From: Lysinibacillus xylanilyticus
Lineage (GTDB): Bacteria > Bacillota > Bacilli > Bacillales_A > Planococcaceae
Assembly: GCF_001708185.1 (NCBI RefSeq)
Contig: NZ_MDDN01000022.1
Span: forward strand, 1 to 38,279
DNA length: 38,279 bases
Reading direction: 5' to 3'
The translations under genes and the position numbers were made by a program. The notes under the pieces were generated by a model, which was not told the DNA's origin, ran no database searches, and saw nothing but the letters and a program-made list of their open reading frames with translations. Below, piece after piece: positions 8,565 through 18,470 of the stretch (position 1 is its first letter; each line of letters begins with the position of its first letter).

Positions 8565-9848
8565 TTATAGAAGCCCTTTACCTTTAGTAGCTTTTTTCAT
8601 ATCTTCATTAAGCTTTTCAAAGAACTCTTCATTTGATTTTGTTGTACGTAATTTTTTCATGAAGCGCTCCGCAAAATCAGGTGCGTCCGAGAATGTTTTA
8701 CGAATTGCCCATAGCTTTTCAAGTTGCTCAGGCGCAAGCAGAAGCTCTTCCTTACGTGTACCTGAACGACGGATATCAAGCGCAGGGAAAATACGACGCT
8801 CTGCTAATTGGCGATCAAGATGAAGCTCTAAATTACCTGTCCCTTTAAACTCCTCATAAATAACCTCATCCATACGAGATCCTGTATCCACTAAAGCTGT
8901 CGCTAAAATTGTTAAGCTACCGCCTTCTTCAATATTACGTGCAGATCCAAAGAATCGTTTTGGTCTATGGAATGCAGCAGGATCAATACCACCTGAAAGC
9001 GTACGACCGCTCGGTGGAATAACTAAGTTATAAGCGCGTGCTAAACGTGTAATGGAGTCCATTAAAATAATAACATCACGCTTATGCTCAACTAAACGGC
9101 GTGCACGTTCTAACACAATTTCTGCAACTTTCACATGATTTTCTGGGACCTCATCGAAAGTCGAGCTCACTACATCTGCATTCACAGAACGTTCAATATC
9201 AGTTACTTCCTCAGGGCGTTCGTCAATAAGTAAGACAATTAACTCTGCGTCAGGATAATTTGTTGTAATCGCATTCGCGATCTCTTTTAGTAACGAAGTT
9301 TTCCCTGCCTTTGGTGGTGCAACGATTAATCCACGTTGTCCAAAGCCTACAGGTGCTACTAAATCCATAATACGAGTCGATAAATTACGTTGAGTTGTTT
9401 CAAGCTTAATTTGTCGGTCAGGATATAAAGGCGTTAATGCAGGAAAATGCACACGTTCCTTTGCCACTTCTGGGTCTTCACCGTTAACAGCATCCACTTG
9501 TAGTAGTCCATAATAGCGTTCATTTTCTTTAGGTGGACGCACCTTACCAGATACCTTGTCCCCATTTCGTAGATCAAAGCGACGAATCTGAGAAGCAGAA
9601 ATATAAATATCCTCTTTACTTGGAGAGTAGTTAATTGGTCGAAGGAAGCCGAAGCCCTCTTGCGAAACAATTTCTAGTACACCTTCCATAAAGAAATAGC
9701 CCTCTTGCTCTGAACGCGTTTTCAAAATAGCAAAGATTAATTCTTTTTTCGTTAGCTTGCTATAATATGAAATTTTATATTGGCGTGCAAGGGCGTAAAG
9801 CTCTTTTAACGTCATGTTTTCTAATTGAGCGATTGTCAATGCAGACAT
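8565..9848 (-). CDS. rho: Transcription termination factor Rho
   Basis: Hexameric RNA helicase that ends transcription and suppresses antisense RNA. 427 residues, the same as B. subtilis Rho. N-terminal Rho-N helices ([18 protein letters not shown]), cold-shock-like RNA-binding domain with GFGFLR at about 65-70, Walker A in [10 protein letters not shown] at about 177-185, Walker B region [12 protein letters not shown], and Q/R-loop motifs [11 protein letters not shown] and [11 protein letters not shown]. The ATG at 9848 has GGAG eight bases upstream; a longer frame starting at 9884 has no such site. The leader between glpX and rho is about 230 bases and could host autoregulation, but I see no clear signal. 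Confidence 0.95.
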   Translation of the reverse strand: MSALTIAQLENMTLKELYALARQYKISYYSKLTKKELIFAILKTRSEQEGYFFMEGVLEIVSQEGFGFLRPINYSPSKEDIYISASQIRRFDLRNGDKVSGKVRPPKENERYYGLLQVDAVNGEDPEVAKERVHFPALTPLYPDRQIKLETTQRNLSTRIMDLVAPVGFGQRGLIVAPPKAGKTSLLKEIANAITTNYPDAELIVLLIDERPEEVTDIERSVNADVVSSTFDEVPENHVKVAEIVLERARRLVEHKRDVIILMDSITRLARAYNLVIPPSGRTLSGGIDPAAFHRPKRFFGSARNIEEGGSLTILATALVDTGSRMDEVIYEEFKGTGNLELHLDRQLAERRIFPALDIRRSGTRKEELLLAPEQLEKLWAIRKTFSDAPDFAERFMKKLRTTKSNEEFFEKLNEDMKKATKGKGLL

Positions 9849-10032
9849 ATGCACAACTCCAGTCTTTTTCAAAATATAATGCAATTTTTGGGATTATCAT
9901 AGAAGTTTTTTTTACGAAAGGCTCAGTTCTAAAGTTGATTTTTGCACCTGTACACTTTCTCTTTTATCTCAAGTACACCAATCAAATTGCCAAACCTTAT
10001 AAACTATGGGATGGTTTAAATTTAGAAGAAGG

Positions 10033-10059
10033 TACCTAGCGCAAAAGATGCACTAGGTA
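10033..10059 (-). terminator. Hairpin after glpX without a clear U-tract
   Basis: Ten-bp stem TACCTAGCGC / GCACTAGGTA (one G-U) with loop AAAAGAT, about 20 bases past the glpX stop. On the minus strand it is followed by CCTTCTTC rather than a T-run, so it may be a weak terminator or a 3' end stabiliser. Confidence 0.5.
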
Positions 10060-10076
10060 TATTTTAGAAGAAAATT

Positions 10077-11036
10077 TTATTTATAGCTAGGTTTTTTATC
10101 AAGAGCGTGACGACCTTCTACAAAACGGACAGTTCCAGATTTAGCTCGCATAACAACAGAGTGTGTTAAAGCATAAGCCCCTTTATACTGAACGCCTTTT
10201 AATAACTCGCAATCTGTTACAGCTGTCGCTGCAAAAATAGCATCGTCACCTTTAACTAGGTCATCTAAATGAAGAACTTTTTCTACGTCTACACCCATTT
10301 TTCTGCAGCGTTCTAACTGTTCCTCATCTTCTGGCACTAGTTTCGCTTGGAAGTCTCCACCTAAACATTTTAATGCAACAGCTGAAATTACACCCTCTGG
10401 TGCACCACCTGTACCAAACATAATATCAATGCCGGTTTCATCAAAAGCTGTATTGATAGCGGCTCCAACATCGCCGTCTTGAATAAATTTAATGCGCGCC
10501 CCAGCTTCTCTGATTTCATCAACAATCGCTTGGTGGCGTGGTCGATCTAAAAGAGTAGCTACCACGTCTGAAATATCTTTATTTTTAGCTTTTGCTACCT
10601 GTAGTAAGTTATAAGTAACAGAAGCATTAATATCGACTTTACCAGCCGCTTCCGGTCCTACTGCAATTTTCTCCATGTACATATCAGGTGCATTTAACAG
10701 ATTACCCTTATCTGCAATGGCAAGAACTGTCATTGCACCATTTGTACCCTTGGCCACAATATTTGTACCTTCTAATGGGTCAACTGCGATATCTACTTGA
10801 GGACCTCCATTACGCAAGCCCAGCTCTTCACCAATATAAAGCATTGGTGCTTCATCCATTTCACCTTCACCAATCACTACTGTAGCATGCATTGGAATTG
10901 TATCGAACATTGCGCGCATCGCTGTCGTTGCTGCATCATCTGCCTCAATTTTTAAACCGCGACCCATCCATTTCCCGGATGCGATTGCTGCTGCTTCTGT
11001 TACTCGGACTACTTCCATCGATAAACTACGTTCCAT
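10077..11036 (-). CDS. glpX: Class II fructose-1,6-bisphosphatase (GlpX)
   Basis: Hydrolyses fructose 1,6-bisphosphate to fructose 6-phosphate in gluconeogenesis. About 319 residues, usual for the family. Metal and substrate ligands are visible: Asp33 in EADDAA, Glu57/Glu59 in [10 protein letters not shown], and DPLEGT at about 86-91. The C-terminal region has [15 protein letters not shown] at 11036 with GGGAGG ten bases upstream. It lies in the conserved rho-glpX-murA block, close to the aldolase gene fbaA that acts on the same metabolite. Confidence 0.93.
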   Translation of the reverse strand: MERSLSMEVVRVTEAAAIASGKWMGRGLKIEADDAATTAMRAMFDTIPMHATVVIGEGEMDEAPMLYIGEELGLRNGGPQVDIAVDPLEGTNIVAKGTNGAMTVLAIADKGNLLNAPDMYMEKIAVGPEAAGKVDINASVTYNLLQVAKAKNKDISDVVATLLDRPRHQAIVDEIREAGARIKFIQDGDVGAAINTAFDETGIDIMFGTGGAPEGVISAVALKCLGGDFQAKLVPEDEEQLERCRKMGVDVEKVLHLDDLVKGDDAIFAATAVTDCELLKGVQYKGAYALTHSVVMRAKSGTVRFVEGRHALDKKPSYK

Positions 11037-11131
11037 TGTTCTATTTGCCTCCCGTTATCGGCACACTTCTTCGCCGAAACATTCAAATTACCTCTATTGT
11101 AACATAGTTAGTTCAAAACTTTTAGCTCTCA

Positions 11132-12418
11132 TTATTCCTTCGTCTCTGCTACGCGTGCCATTATTGTTTCACGTCGAATATTAGCGCCTAAATCACGTAA
11201 TTTCTCAATAAGTGAGCTATAGCCGCGCTCAATATGATAGATATCATGAATTTCTGTTTCGCCTTCAGCTAAAAGGCCTGCTAATACTAATGCGGCACCA
11301 GCACGGAGATCTGTAGCTGTTACAGTTGAGCCTTGTAATTTACTAGGCCCTGTAATAATAGCTGTATTTCCTTCAACACGTGCATTGGCATTCATACGAC
11401 GAAGTTCATCAATATGCTTAAATCGAGCTGTATAGATTGTATCTGTTACCTTTGAGGAACCAAATGCCTGGGACATTAAGACAGCAAGTGGCTGTTGAAT
11501 ATCCGTTGGGAACCCTGGATACACTAATGTTTTAACATCAACTGCATGCAATGTGGAGAGATCCGTTTTTGGCACAAAAATACTTTCTTCACCGATGTCA
11601 ATCTTCACACCCATTTCACGAAGCTTTGCAATAATCGCCTCTAAATGCAATGGAATAACATTATCGATTGTAACGCCTTCACCTAAAGCTGCAGCCATAA
11701 TCATAAACGTAGCAGCTTCAATGCGATCTGGAATAATTGTATGCTCTGTACCATGAAGCTCCTCAACACCTTCAATACGAATAACACTCGTACCTGCGCC
11801 TTTAATATTAGCACCCATGTTAGTGAGAAGAGTTGCCACATCAATAATTTCTGGTTCTTTCGCTGCATTTTCAATAACTGTTCGTCCCTTTGCAAGGACA
11901 GCAGCTAGCATAATATTAATGGTTGCTCCAACACTGGCAACGTCTAAAAATATTTTAGCACCAATTAATTCATCCGCACGTAAATAAATTGCGCCATGCT
12001 CATTCGTGATTTTTGCACCTAATGCCTCAAAGCCTTTTATATGTTGATCAATGGGACGCGGACCTAAGAAGCAGCCTCCAGGTAAACCAATTACTGCTTT
12101 TTTAAAGCGACCAAGCATAGCGCCCATTAAGTAATAAGAGGCACGAAGCTTTTTCACGTTGCCGTTTGGTAATGGCAACGCAATCATGTCCGTTGGATCA
12201 ATTGTCATTGTGCCATCCTCAAATGAAACTTCCCCACCGATTTCCTCTAATAAAGCCTTTAATGTCCAAGCATCAGAAATTTCTGGTAACCCTCCAATTG
12301 TCACTGGAGAGTTCGCCAAAATTGATGCAGGAATTAAGGCGACTGCACTATTTTTTGCACCACTAACTTTAATTGTACCTTGTAGACGATTTTCGCCTGT
12401 AATTTTATAAACATCCAT
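11132..12418 (-). CDS. murA: UDP-N-acetylglucosamine 1-carboxyvinyltransferase, second paralogue (MurAB/MurZ position)
   Basis: First committed step of peptidoglycan precursor synthesis: transfer of enolpyruvate from PEP to UDP-GlcNAc. About 428 residues. Catalytic Cys116 in [14 protein letters not shown], which is the residue fosfomycin alkylates. UDP-GlcNAc-binding Lys22-Asn23 in VSGAKNSA. The place next to the transaldolase gene and glpX is that of B. subtilis murAB (murZ), so this is the accessory paralogue rather than the atp-linked murAA. ATG at 12418 with GAGGGAG nearby. Confidence 0.93.
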   Translation of the reverse strand: MDVYKITGENRLQGTIKVSGAKNSAVALIPASILANSPVTIGGLPEISDAWTLKALLEEIGGEVSFEDGTMTIDPTDMIALPLPNGNVKKLRASYYLMGAMLGRFKKAVIGLPGGCFLGPRPIDQHIKGFEALGAKITNEHGAIYLRADELIGAKIFLDVASVGATINIMLAAVLAKGRTVIENAAKEPEIIDVATLLTNMGANIKGAGTSVIRIEGVEELHGTEHTIIPDRIEAATFMIMAAALGEGVTIDNVIPLHLEAIIAKLREMGVKIDIGEESIFVPKTDLSTLHAVDVKTLVYPGFPTDIQQPLAVLMSQAFGSSKVTDTIYTARFKHIDELRRMNANARVEGNTAIITGPSKLQGSTVTATDLRAGAALVLAGLLAEGETEIHDIYHIERGYSSLIEKLRDLGANIRRETIMARVAETKE

Positions 12419-12480
12419 TTTGCGTTCTCCCTCATGATTGGAAAGTAATTTTTTTGCTAATGGCTCACTATATAATCTTA

Positions 12481-13131
12481 TTATTCGCCTTTTCTCTTAT
12501 TCCAATCCGCTAAAAATCCTTCAATTCCTTTTTCCGTTAATGGATGGTTGAAAAGTTGCTTTAATACTTTAAAAGGAGTAGTTGAAATATGTGCACCCGC
12601 AAGTGCTGCTGCTGTTACATGCTGTGGATGGCGAATAGAAGCAGCGATAATTTGCGTGTCGATATTATGGATTGTGAAAATATCTGCAATTGTTTCGATT
12701 AGCTCTACACCATTTTGCCCCATATCATCTAAACGACCGATAAATGGTGATACATATGTTGCACCTGCACGAGCAGCCATTAATGCTTGGTTTGCACTAA
12801 AAATTAATGTTACGTTTGTTTTAATACCTTTGTCTGCAAAGAAACGACACGCCTCTAAGCCAGCTGGAGTCATTGGTAATTTAACTGTAATATTCGGAGC
12901 AATAGCAGCCAATTCTAAGCCTTCTTTAATCATGCCTTCTGCATCAAGTGCAATTACTTCCCCACTTACTGAGCCGTCTACAAGCTCTGAAATTTCACGA
13001 AGTCGATCATGGAAAGAAACATTCTCTTCTTTGGCAACTAATGATGGGTTTGTTGTAACTCCTGATAAAATACCCCATGCGTGTGCTTCTTTAATCTCTT
13101 CAAAGTTTGCTGTATCAATGAAAAATTTCAT
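12481..13131 (-). CDS. fsa: Transaldolase / fructose-6-phosphate aldolase-like protein
   Basis: Short TIM-barrel of the TalC/Fsa family, 216 residues. The Schiff-base lysine is Lys84 in [12 protein letters not shown]; the N-terminus [13 protein letters not shown] and the GVTTNPSLV motif are typical. B. subtilis YwjH at this place is called transaldolase; sequence alone does not separate transaldolase from Fsa activity. ATG at 13131 with GGAGGG six bases upstream. Confidence 0.88.
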   Translation of the reverse strand: MKFFIDTANFEEIKEAHAWGILSGVTTNPSLVAKEENVSFHDRLREISELVDGSVSGEVIALDAEGMIKEGLELAAIAPNITVKLPMTPAGLEACRFFADKGIKTNVTLIFSANQALMAARAGATYVSPFIGRLDDMGQNGVELIETIADIFTIHNIDTQIIAASIRHPQHVTAAALAGAHISTTPFKVLKQLFNHPLTEKGIEGFLADWNKRKGE

Positions 13132-13156
13132 TATATTCCCTCCTGATCACTGTTTT

Positions 13157-13256
13157 GTCCATCACTATAAAGTGGGTTGATTCCCGTTCCAATTTATTTA
13201 CATGGAATACGTTGTAAATAATGTCATCCTCCAACCCCAACATTTAATGATGAGCC
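13157..13256. repeat. Dispersed palindromic (MITE-like) element, copy 2
   Basis: Ends GTCCATCACTATAAAGTGGG and CCCCAACATTTAATGATGAGCC are inverted repeats of each other. The interior has TTGATTCCCGTTCC, then TTTACATGGAATACGTTGTAAA, then AATGTCATCC, in the same order as copy 3. About 100 bp, directly upstream of the fsa Shine-Dalgarno, in the 246-base gap between fbaA and fsa. Confidence 0.75.
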
Positions 13257-13296
13257 TTATAATTGAATATTTGCCTAATTTTTTTATTTCAAAAAC

Positions 13297-13331
13297 AAGA
13301 GAAGGTCGATAACGGCATCAACGCTTCTCTT
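13297..13331 (-). terminator. Intrinsic terminator of fbaA
   Basis: Stem AAGAGAAG / CTTCTCTT, extended internally by GTCGAT / ATCAAC. On the minus strand it is followed by GTTTTTG. About 45 bases past the fbaA stop. Confidence 0.75.
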
Positions 13332-13377
13332 ATTATGTGTATTCATCTATGCTTTTTTAACTTATTAAATGCAAAAA

Positions 13378-14232
13378 TTATGCTTTTTGTGCACTGCCAA
13401 ATTCGCGAATTTTCCCAATTACTGTTGCTTTAATCGCTTCACGTGCTGGTGCAAGGAATTTACGTGGATCATAAACAACTTTATCATTATCAAGAATTTC
13501 ACGGATTACTTTTGTTGCAGCAATTTGATTTTCAGTATTAACGTTAATTTTTGCTGTACCTAATGAAATTGAGCGTTGAATATCTTTTGTTGGGATACCA
13601 GTACCGCCATGTAATACTAATGGAAGGTCTGCTAATTTTGAGATTTCTTCCATTTCTTTAAAGCCTAAGTTTGGTTCTCCTTTGTAAGGACCGTGTACAG
13701 AGCCAAGTGCTGGTGCTAAGCAATCGATAGCTGTTAACTCAACCATTTTACGGCATTCTTCTGGATCAGCGTACATAATACCACCGATTACGCCATCCTC
13801 GTCACCACCAACTGTGCCAAGCTCAGCTTCCACAGAAACACCTTTAGAATGAGCGTATTCAACCACTTTTGATGTAGTTGCAATGTTTTCTTCGAATGGA
13901 TGATGAGATGCATCAATCATAACTGAAGTGAAACCTGCATCAATAGCTTCTTTACATTTTTCAAAGCTTGAACCATGATCAAGATGAATAGCCACTGGTA
14001 CTGTAGTGCCATAAGATTCCATTAAACCTTTGACCATGTGTACAACAGAAATAAATCCGCCCATATATTTACCGGCACCTTCAGAAACACCTAGAATCAC
14101 TGGAGATTTTTCTTCTTCAGCTGCTTGTAAAATTGCCTGAGTCCATTCAAGGTTGTTGATGTTGAACTGACCCACCGCATAACCTTCTGCCTTTGCTTTA
14201 ATTAACATCTCTTTCATAGATACTAATGCCAT
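13378..14232 (-). CDS. fbaA: Class II fructose-bisphosphate aldolase
   Basis: Zinc-dependent aldolase of glycolysis and gluconeogenesis: fructose 1,6-bisphosphate to GAP and DHAP. 284 residues. Catalytic Asp85 and zinc ligand His86 in HLDHGSS, later zinc ligands in HHPFEEN and VLHGGTG. The ATG at 14232 ([10 protein letters not shown]) is chosen: the in-frame ATG at 14250 is part of the Shine-Dalgarno ATGAGGAGG. A strong hairpin lies about 60 bases upstream. Confidence 0.95.
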   Translation of the reverse strand: MALVSMKEMLIKAKAEGYAVGQFNINNLEWTQAILQAAEEEKSPVILGVSEGAGKYMGGFISVVHMVKGLMESYGTTVPVAIHLDHGSSFEKCKEAIDAGFTSVMIDASHHPFEENIATTSKVVEYAHSKGVSVEAELGTVGGDEDGVIGGIMYADPEECRKMVELTAIDCLAPALGSVHGPYKGEPNLGFKEMEEISKLADLPLVLHGGTGIPTKDIQRSISLGTAKINVNTENQIAATKVIREILDNDKVVYDPRKFLAPAREAIKATVIGKIREFGSAQKA

Positions 14233-14294
14233 ACTAAAAATCCTCCTCATAGGACTATTCTTTCTACATAAATATGCTATTTAATCATAGCAAA

Positions 14295-14327
14295 AATAAA
14301 AGCCCCTGAAAAGCAGGGGCTTTTATT
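14295..14327. terminator. Strong bidirectional hairpin upstream of fbaA
   Basis: Perfect 14-bp stem AATAAAAGCCCCTG / CAGGGGCTTTTATT with loop AAAAG and T-rich flanks on both sides. It lies between spo0F and fbaA, 60 bases before the fbaA start, so it blocks read-through into fbaA or acts as a leader attenuator. spo0F already has its own terminator further upstream. Confidence 0.8.
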
Positions 14328-14455
14328 TTCTACACGAAAGCGAAGTGCAACGCAGCGGCAGTGTCAACCGTAGTGCAGTGCAACGAAACGGAGGTTACGC
14401 GAAAGCGAAGCGACAGCGTTTTATTTTCTGCACGAAAGCTAACGGCAATGTTTAT
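14328..14455. repeat. REP-like GC-rich repeat region
   Basis: Contains two copies of a TTTTATTTTCTRCACGAAAGC segment about 95 bp apart (14320 and 14415), plus GCGAAAGCGAAGCGACAGCG at 14400-14420. The latter matches the GCGAAAGCGAAGCGTCAGC units at 30418-30480. Composition is richer in G+C than the surroundings. No gene is seen. Confidence 0.6.
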
Positions 14456-14469
14456 CTTTTTTAATATAT

Positions 14470-14520
14470 TTGGCTCTTCATTAAAAGTTGGGGATGACAT
14501 CTGTTAAAACTTATGCCACA
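14470..14520. repeat. Degenerate half copy of the dispersed palindrome, inverted orientation
   Basis: GGCTCTTCATTAAAAGTTGG, GGATGACATCTGTTAAAAC and TTATGCCA follow each other as in the reverse complement of the right half of copy 3 (22110-22154). The other end cannot be found with confidence. It adjoins the REP-like region. Confidence 0.55.
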
Positions 14521-14595
14521 TATATATGGTATTTAGAAACAAAGTGAAGATGAAACGGTAAAAAAAATTCTACTAAACGTATAACAACCATGAAA

Positions 14596-14622
14596 AACAG
14601 GCGGTGTTGACCACTGCCTGTT
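14596..14622 (-). terminator. Intrinsic terminator of spo0F
   Basis: Stem AACAGGCGGTG / CACTGCCTGTT with loop TTGAC. On the minus strand it ends in a T-run (plus-strand A-run at 14593-14597). It lies immediately past the spo0F stop. Confidence 0.85.
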
Positions 14623-14625
14623 CAT

Positions 14626-14982
14626 CTAAACTTGTAATGTTTTATTAACCTCATCACGCACTTCAAAAATATCAAAAGGCTTAGTAAAATATCGAATTGC
14701 TCCTAAATCTAATGCTTCCTGCACAACATCTAGTTCACCATATGCAGTCATCATAAATACCGGGAGTTGTGGCCACTTCTCTTTTAAGCGCTTTAAAATT
14801 TCAATGCCATCCATCCCTGGTATTTTCATGTCTAATAGAACACAATCCATACCCTCTTCTGCATATCGCAGTGCTTCAATACCATTTGCAGCTAAATATG
14901 TAATATAACCTTCTTTTTTCACAACTTCATTTAAAAGCAAACGAATTCCAGGTTGATCATCGACAATTAGTACTCGTTTCAC
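14626..14982 (-). CDS. spo0F: Sporulation phosphorelay response regulator Spo0F
   Basis: Single-domain receiver, 118 residues, that passes phosphate from sporulation kinases to Spo0B. Acidic pocket Asp8-Asp9, phosphoacceptor Asp51 in CVLLDMKIPGMDGIEILKRL, Thr79 and Lys101 in TKPFD. DMKIPGMDGIEILKR and MTAYGELD are near-identical to B. subtilis Spo0F. The start is a GTG at 14982; the nearby ATGs are out of frame. A weak sigmaH-like pattern (GAAGGAGAA, 13-base gap, GGAAG) lies upstream in the 155-base divergent region shared with the DUF2529 gene. No clear Spo0A box (TGTCGAA) was seen. Confidence 0.95.
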   Translation of the reverse strand: MKRVLIVDDQPGIRLLLNEVVKKEGYITYLAANGIEALRYAEEGMDCVLLDMKIPGMDGIEILKRLKEKWPQLPVFMMTAYGELDVVQEALDLGAIRYFTKPFDIFEVRDEVNKTLQV

Positions 14983-15089
14983 ATTTCATTCCGCCCTTTT
15001 TAGTTATTATTCTTGCAAAAAACTTCCTATATTATGTATTATTCTCCTTCAATTTCTTAATACCTTCTAGTATTATAAATTAACTACTT

Positions 15090-15118
15090 TTGCTTTATGT
15101 TCTTCCCAAACATATAAT
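15090..15118 (+). promoter_or_regulatory. Probable sigmaA promoter of the DUF2529 gene
   Basis: TTGCTT (15090-15095), 17-base spacer, TATAAT (15113-15118), on the plus strand. It leaves only a very short leader before the Shine-Dalgarno of the gene at 15137. Confidence 0.6.
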
Positions 15119-15136
15119 ATTGATTGAGGTGGGACC

Positions 15137-15667
15137 ATGTCAAAAATACTAACAACACAACTAAGTGGGTTATTTCAAAGAATAACACAAAATGAAGAGG
15201 ACGCTATTGAAGAAACGGCAAGATTACTTGCTCAAGCAGGTATAGGCGAAGGAAATGTCTATTTCGCATGCTTTGGTGAGATGCAAGTTGTCGAGTTAAA
15301 TGCATGTCAAGCAGTTGAACGTTTTACCAAGCTAGTGCCATGGACAAAGGATACAATAATAACAGAAGCTGATCGTGTATGCATTTTTACACGGAGTGCA
15401 CATGATGAAGAGGCATTAGCTTTAGCACAACAACTCAATAACAATTTTATTCCATTTGCAGCAGTTGCTAGCGAAGTAGCAGATTCTGAAAATCCACTAG
15501 CAGATTTTGCGTATACGTATATTTCTACACGCATACGAGGTGGTTTATTACCGAACGATTTAGGAGAGCGCATAGTTGTGCCACATGCTATTGCTGCACT
15601 TTTTGTTTATGAAGCCGTAAAAATCGCTTATGATGAAATGCTTGGTCTTGATGACGAAGAGTTATAA
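15137..15667 (+). CDS. ywjG: DUF2529 protein (YwjG-like)
   Basis: 176 residues, function unknown. It is the only confident plus-strand gene, divergent from spo0F and convergent with pyrG. The N-terminus MSKILTTQLSGLFQRI matches the DUF2529 family. The fold is probably SIS-like alpha/beta: alternating hydrophobic strands such as RVCIFTRS and FIPFAAVAS, and a GGLLPNDLGERIVVPH segment. No catalytic set is recognisable. GAGGTGG precedes the ATG. The position between spo0F and pyrG matches B. subtilis ywjG. Confidence 0.85.
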   Translation: MSKILTTQLSGLFQRITQNEEDAIEETARLLAQAGIGEGNVYFACFGEMQVVELNACQAVERFTKLVPWTKDTIITEADRVCIFTRSAHDEEALALAQQLNNNFIPFAAVASEVADSENPLADFAYTYISTRIRGGLLPNDLGERIVVPHAIAALFVYEAVKIAYDEMLGLDDEEL

Positions 15668-15675
15668 AGGATCTA

Positions 15676-15710
15676 AAAAAGAGTTGTCTCAGCGCGAGAC
15701 AACTCTTTTT
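15676..15710. terminator. Bidirectional terminator between ywjG and pyrG
   Basis: Perfect 15-bp inverted repeat AAAAAGAGTTGTCTC / GAGACAACTCTTTTT with loop AGCGC. A- and T-runs on both sides let it serve the convergent genes ywjG and pyrG. Confidence 0.95.
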
Positions 15711-15712
15711 TA

Positions 15713-17305
15713 TTATTTAAATGTTGCTCCGATAAAATCACGGAACAATGGTTGTGAACGATTTGGACGTGATACTAACTCTGGATGGAATTGGCATGCT
15801 ACGAAGAAATTCTTTTCTGGTAACTCAATAATTTCCACTAATTTACCATCAGGGCTTGTACCTGAGAAGACAAGACCTGCAGCTTCCATTGCTTCACGAT
15901 ATTCATTGTTAAATTCATAACGATGGCGGTGGCGTTCATAAACAAGCTCTTTACCGTATGCTTGACTTGCCTTTGAGCCATCCTTTAACTTACATGGATA
16001 TAAACCTAAACGTAATGTACCACCAATGTCTACACTGTCGTTTTGATCTGGTAAGAAGTCAATAATAGGATATTCTGTATTTGCATCAAGCTCTGTAGAA
16101 TGTGCACCTTTTAAGCCAAGTACATTGCGAGCAAATTCTATTGTCGCAAGTTGCATACCTAGGCAAATACCTAAGAATGGTACATCATTTTCACGAGCAT
16201 ATTGTGTCGCTAAAATTTTACCTTCAACTCCACGATCACCAAAGCCACCTGGTACTAAAATTGCGTCAGCACCTTTTAATAATGAAGCTACATTGTCAGC
16301 ATCTACATGTTCAGCATTAATCCAGTCAATTTCAATATCAGAATTAAATGCATAGCCTGCATGTTTTAACGCCTCTACAACAGAAATGTAAGCATCTTGT
16401 AGTTCTACATATTTACCAACTAATGCTACTTTTCGTTTATTTGGTAAGCTCTTCACTTTCGCTACAAGCTCACGCCATTCTTCCATATCCGCCTCTGGAG
16501 CTTCAATGCCAAAATGGTCAAGAACAATATCATCGATATCTTGTGCATGAAGATTTAATGGTACTTCATATAAATGTTCTGCATCGCGAGATTCAATAAT
16601 TTCATGTGGTTGAACATCACAGAATAAAGCTAATTTTTCTTTCATTTCTTGAGGCACTTCTTGCTCTGTACGCACAACGATAATATTTGGTTGAATACCT
16701 AAAGAACGTAATTCTTTTACAGAATGCTGAGTTGGCTTTGTTTTTAGCTCGCCCGCAGCTTTAATATAAGGAATAAGCGTACAATGAACATACATCACAT
16801 TGTTATGGCCTAAATTTGTTTTCATTTGGCGAATTGCTTCAAGGAATGGTAGTGACTCAATATCTCCTACTGTCCCGCCTACTTCTGTAATGACAACGTC
16901 TGCATTTGTTTCGCGACCAGCTCGTTGAATACGATCTTTGATTTCATTAGTAATGTGAGGAATTACTTGTACTGTTCCACCGTTGTAATCACCACGGCGT
17001 TCTTTTTGTAATACAGACTGATAAACACGACCTGATGTTACAGTAGAATGTTTTCCTAGGTTAATATCAATGAAACGTTCGTAGTGACCTAAGTCTAAGT
17101 CAGCTTCTGCGCCGTCATCTGTTACGAAAACCTCACCATGTTGATAAGGGCTCATTGTACCTGGGTCAATATTGATATATGGGTCAAATTTTTGAATCGT
17201 TACTTCTAATCCGCGATTTTTTAATAAACGACCTAGAGATGCTGCTACAATCCCTTTTCCAAGTGATGACACAACCCCACCTGTTACAAAAATATACTTC
17301 GTCAT
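15713..17305 (-). CDS. pyrG: CTP synthase
   Basis: Converts UTP to CTP with glutamine and ATP. About 530 residues. N-terminal synthetase domain begins [18 protein letters not shown]-terminal glutamine amidotransferase has the nucleophile Cys in [11 protein letters not shown] and the HPE triad motif in [14 protein letters not shown] at 17305 with AAGGAGG upstream. Expression is most likely set by CTP through the upstream attenuator at 17623-17656. The leader between attenuator and ATG is long (about 320 bases) and has no other recognised signal. Confidence 0.96.
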   Translation of the reverse strand: MTKYIFVTGGVVSSLGKGIVAASLGRLLKNRGLEVTIQKFDPYINIDPGTMSPYQHGEVFVTDDGAEADLDLGHYERFIDINLGKHSTVTSGRVYQSVLQKERRGDYNGGTVQVIPHITNEIKDRIQRAGRETNADVVITEVGGTVGDIESLPFLEAIRQMKTNLGHNNVMYVHCTLIPYIKAAGELKTKPTQHSVKELRSLGIQPNIIVVRTEQEVPQEMKEKLALFCDVQPHEIIESRDAEHLYEVPLNLHAQDIDDIVLDHFGIEAPEADMEEWRELVAKVKSLPNKRKVALVGKYVELQDAYISVVEALKHAGYAFNSDIEIDWINAEHVDADNVASLLKGADAILVPGGFGDRGVEGKILATQYARENDVPFLGICLGMQLATIEFARNVLGLKGAHSTELDANTEYPIIDFLPDQNDSVDIGGTLRLGLYPCKLKDGSKASQAYGKELVYERHRHRYEFNNEYREAMEAAGLVFSGTSPDGKLVEIIELPEKNFFVACQFHPELVSRPNRSQPLFRDFIGATFK

Positions 17306-17622
17306 GAAAAAATTCCTCCTTATGTTGTTCTAGAAATTGTTAGTAAGAAAAGTGCATTCACGTCCTACGCTAACCGTACAACGATGCAAATGTCTCGATA
17401 GGCTAAAAATTTCTTATCCCTAAAATAAGAAAAGCCGAGAATGCCTACAAAATGTAGTCGATTCGAAGCTGTAATCGTTTCTATCTCTTTTCTACTTAGA
17501 AGCTTCAATATTTATTCAGTCACCAATTACTATACATCATGAATGATTTGGAACATTTATATTCATTTCTGTAGCAATAAGCTTGGGAGAGTCAACTGAA
17601 TAAAGTTGAAAAAACAAAAAAA

Positions 17623-17656
17623 ACGCCCCTCCTGCATAGGTTTGCAGGGGGAGCGT
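17623..17656 (-). terminator. pyrG leader attenuator hairpin
   Basis: 14-bp stem ACGCTCCCCCTGCA / TGCAGGAGGGGCGT (minus strand) followed by TTTTTTTTG. The upstream arm contains the C-rich run CTCCCCC. In B. subtilis, extra Gs added at the transcript start when CTP is low pair with such a run and stop this terminator from forming. It lies 38 bases downstream of the predicted GGG start. Confidence 0.88.
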
Positions 17657-17691
17657 ATTACATACACGGTCTTTCTCCTTTAATTAAGGAG

Positions 17692-17730
17692 CCCAAGTAA
17701 AAGATTAAACGGAACCGCGATAGAAGTCAA
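17692..17730 (-). promoter_or_regulatory. pyrG promoter with GGGCTCC initiation site
   Basis: On the minus strand TTGACT (17725-17730), 17-base spacer, TAATCT (17702-17707), then seven bases to GGGCTCC, with +1 at 17694. The pppGGGC start is the hallmark of CTP-sensitive reiterative transcription at pyrG in Gram-positive bacteria. It lies between rpoE and pyrG, so pyrG is transcribed on its own. Confidence 0.88.
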
Positions 17731-17779
17731 GATTTTTTAATTCAAGTATAAAAGAAAGAAAATTCAAAGAGTCATTATC

Positions 17780-18319
17780 TTAGACTTCTTCCTCTTCGTC
17801 TTCAAATTCCTCATCATCTTCATCGGCGAAGTCTTCGTCGATATCCTCATCGATGTCTTCTAAATCTTCTTCATCTTCAAAATCAATATCTTCTTTATCA
17901 TCATCTTCATCTAGATCATCTTCTTCAACGAATTCTTCATAGTCTTCATCAAAGTCAATTTCTTCTTCTTCTAAATCTTCATCTAAATCTTCTTCATCCT
18001 CAAGGGCAGCTTTAGATTTTTTCTTATGCGTTTTAACAGAAGGAGCTGTTTCTTCTTCAATCTGTTCAACTTTATACCATTCACGTAAGCCCCAGCCAGT
18101 TTCCTGATTGAATAAGAAGCGACCTTCTACATTTAAATCTGTGTAAAATTGTAGTAGGCGAGCTTTCATTTCTTCATCACTATAGCCTGTAAGCTCTTGA
18201 AGTATTGTTAATAAGTCATTAAAAGACACTGAGGCACGTTTTTCATTTAAAATTGCATAAGCTAAGTTAATTAACGATTCTTCCGTTAATTGTTCCTTTG
18301 TCATTTCACGAAAATTCAT
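17780..18319 (-). CDS. rpoE: RNA polymerase delta subunit
   Basis: Gram-positive-specific delta subunit that modulates promoter selectivity and RNA release. 179 residues: a folded N-terminal HARE/winged-helix domain (about 1-90, LINLAYAILNEKRASVSFNDLL, WGLREWY), a short basic stretch (KTHKKKSK), then a disordered Asp/Glu-rich tail of about 70 residues. ATG at 18319. No clear terminator lies between its stop and the pyrG promoter. Confidence 0.94.
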   Translation of the reverse strand: MNFREMTKEQLTEESLINLAYAILNEKRASVSFNDLLTILQELTGYSDEEMKARLLQFYTDLNVEGRFLFNQETGWGLREWYKVEQIEEETAPSVKTHKKKSKAALEDEEDLDEDLEEEEIDFDEDYEEFVEEDDLDEDDDKEDIDFEDEEDLEDIDEDIDEDFADEDDEEFEDEEEEV

Positions 18320-18470
18320 TCGTGCACTTCCTTTCCCTCATCACAATGGACGTTTTAAAATTTATATTGCTTTATTTTCGGAGCGCAGCAAAAAAGGCCG
18401 CACAAAAGTAACTTTCCATATCATAAGCATAATACCCATTATATACAAAGTTTTATCCTCATTGCTAGCT

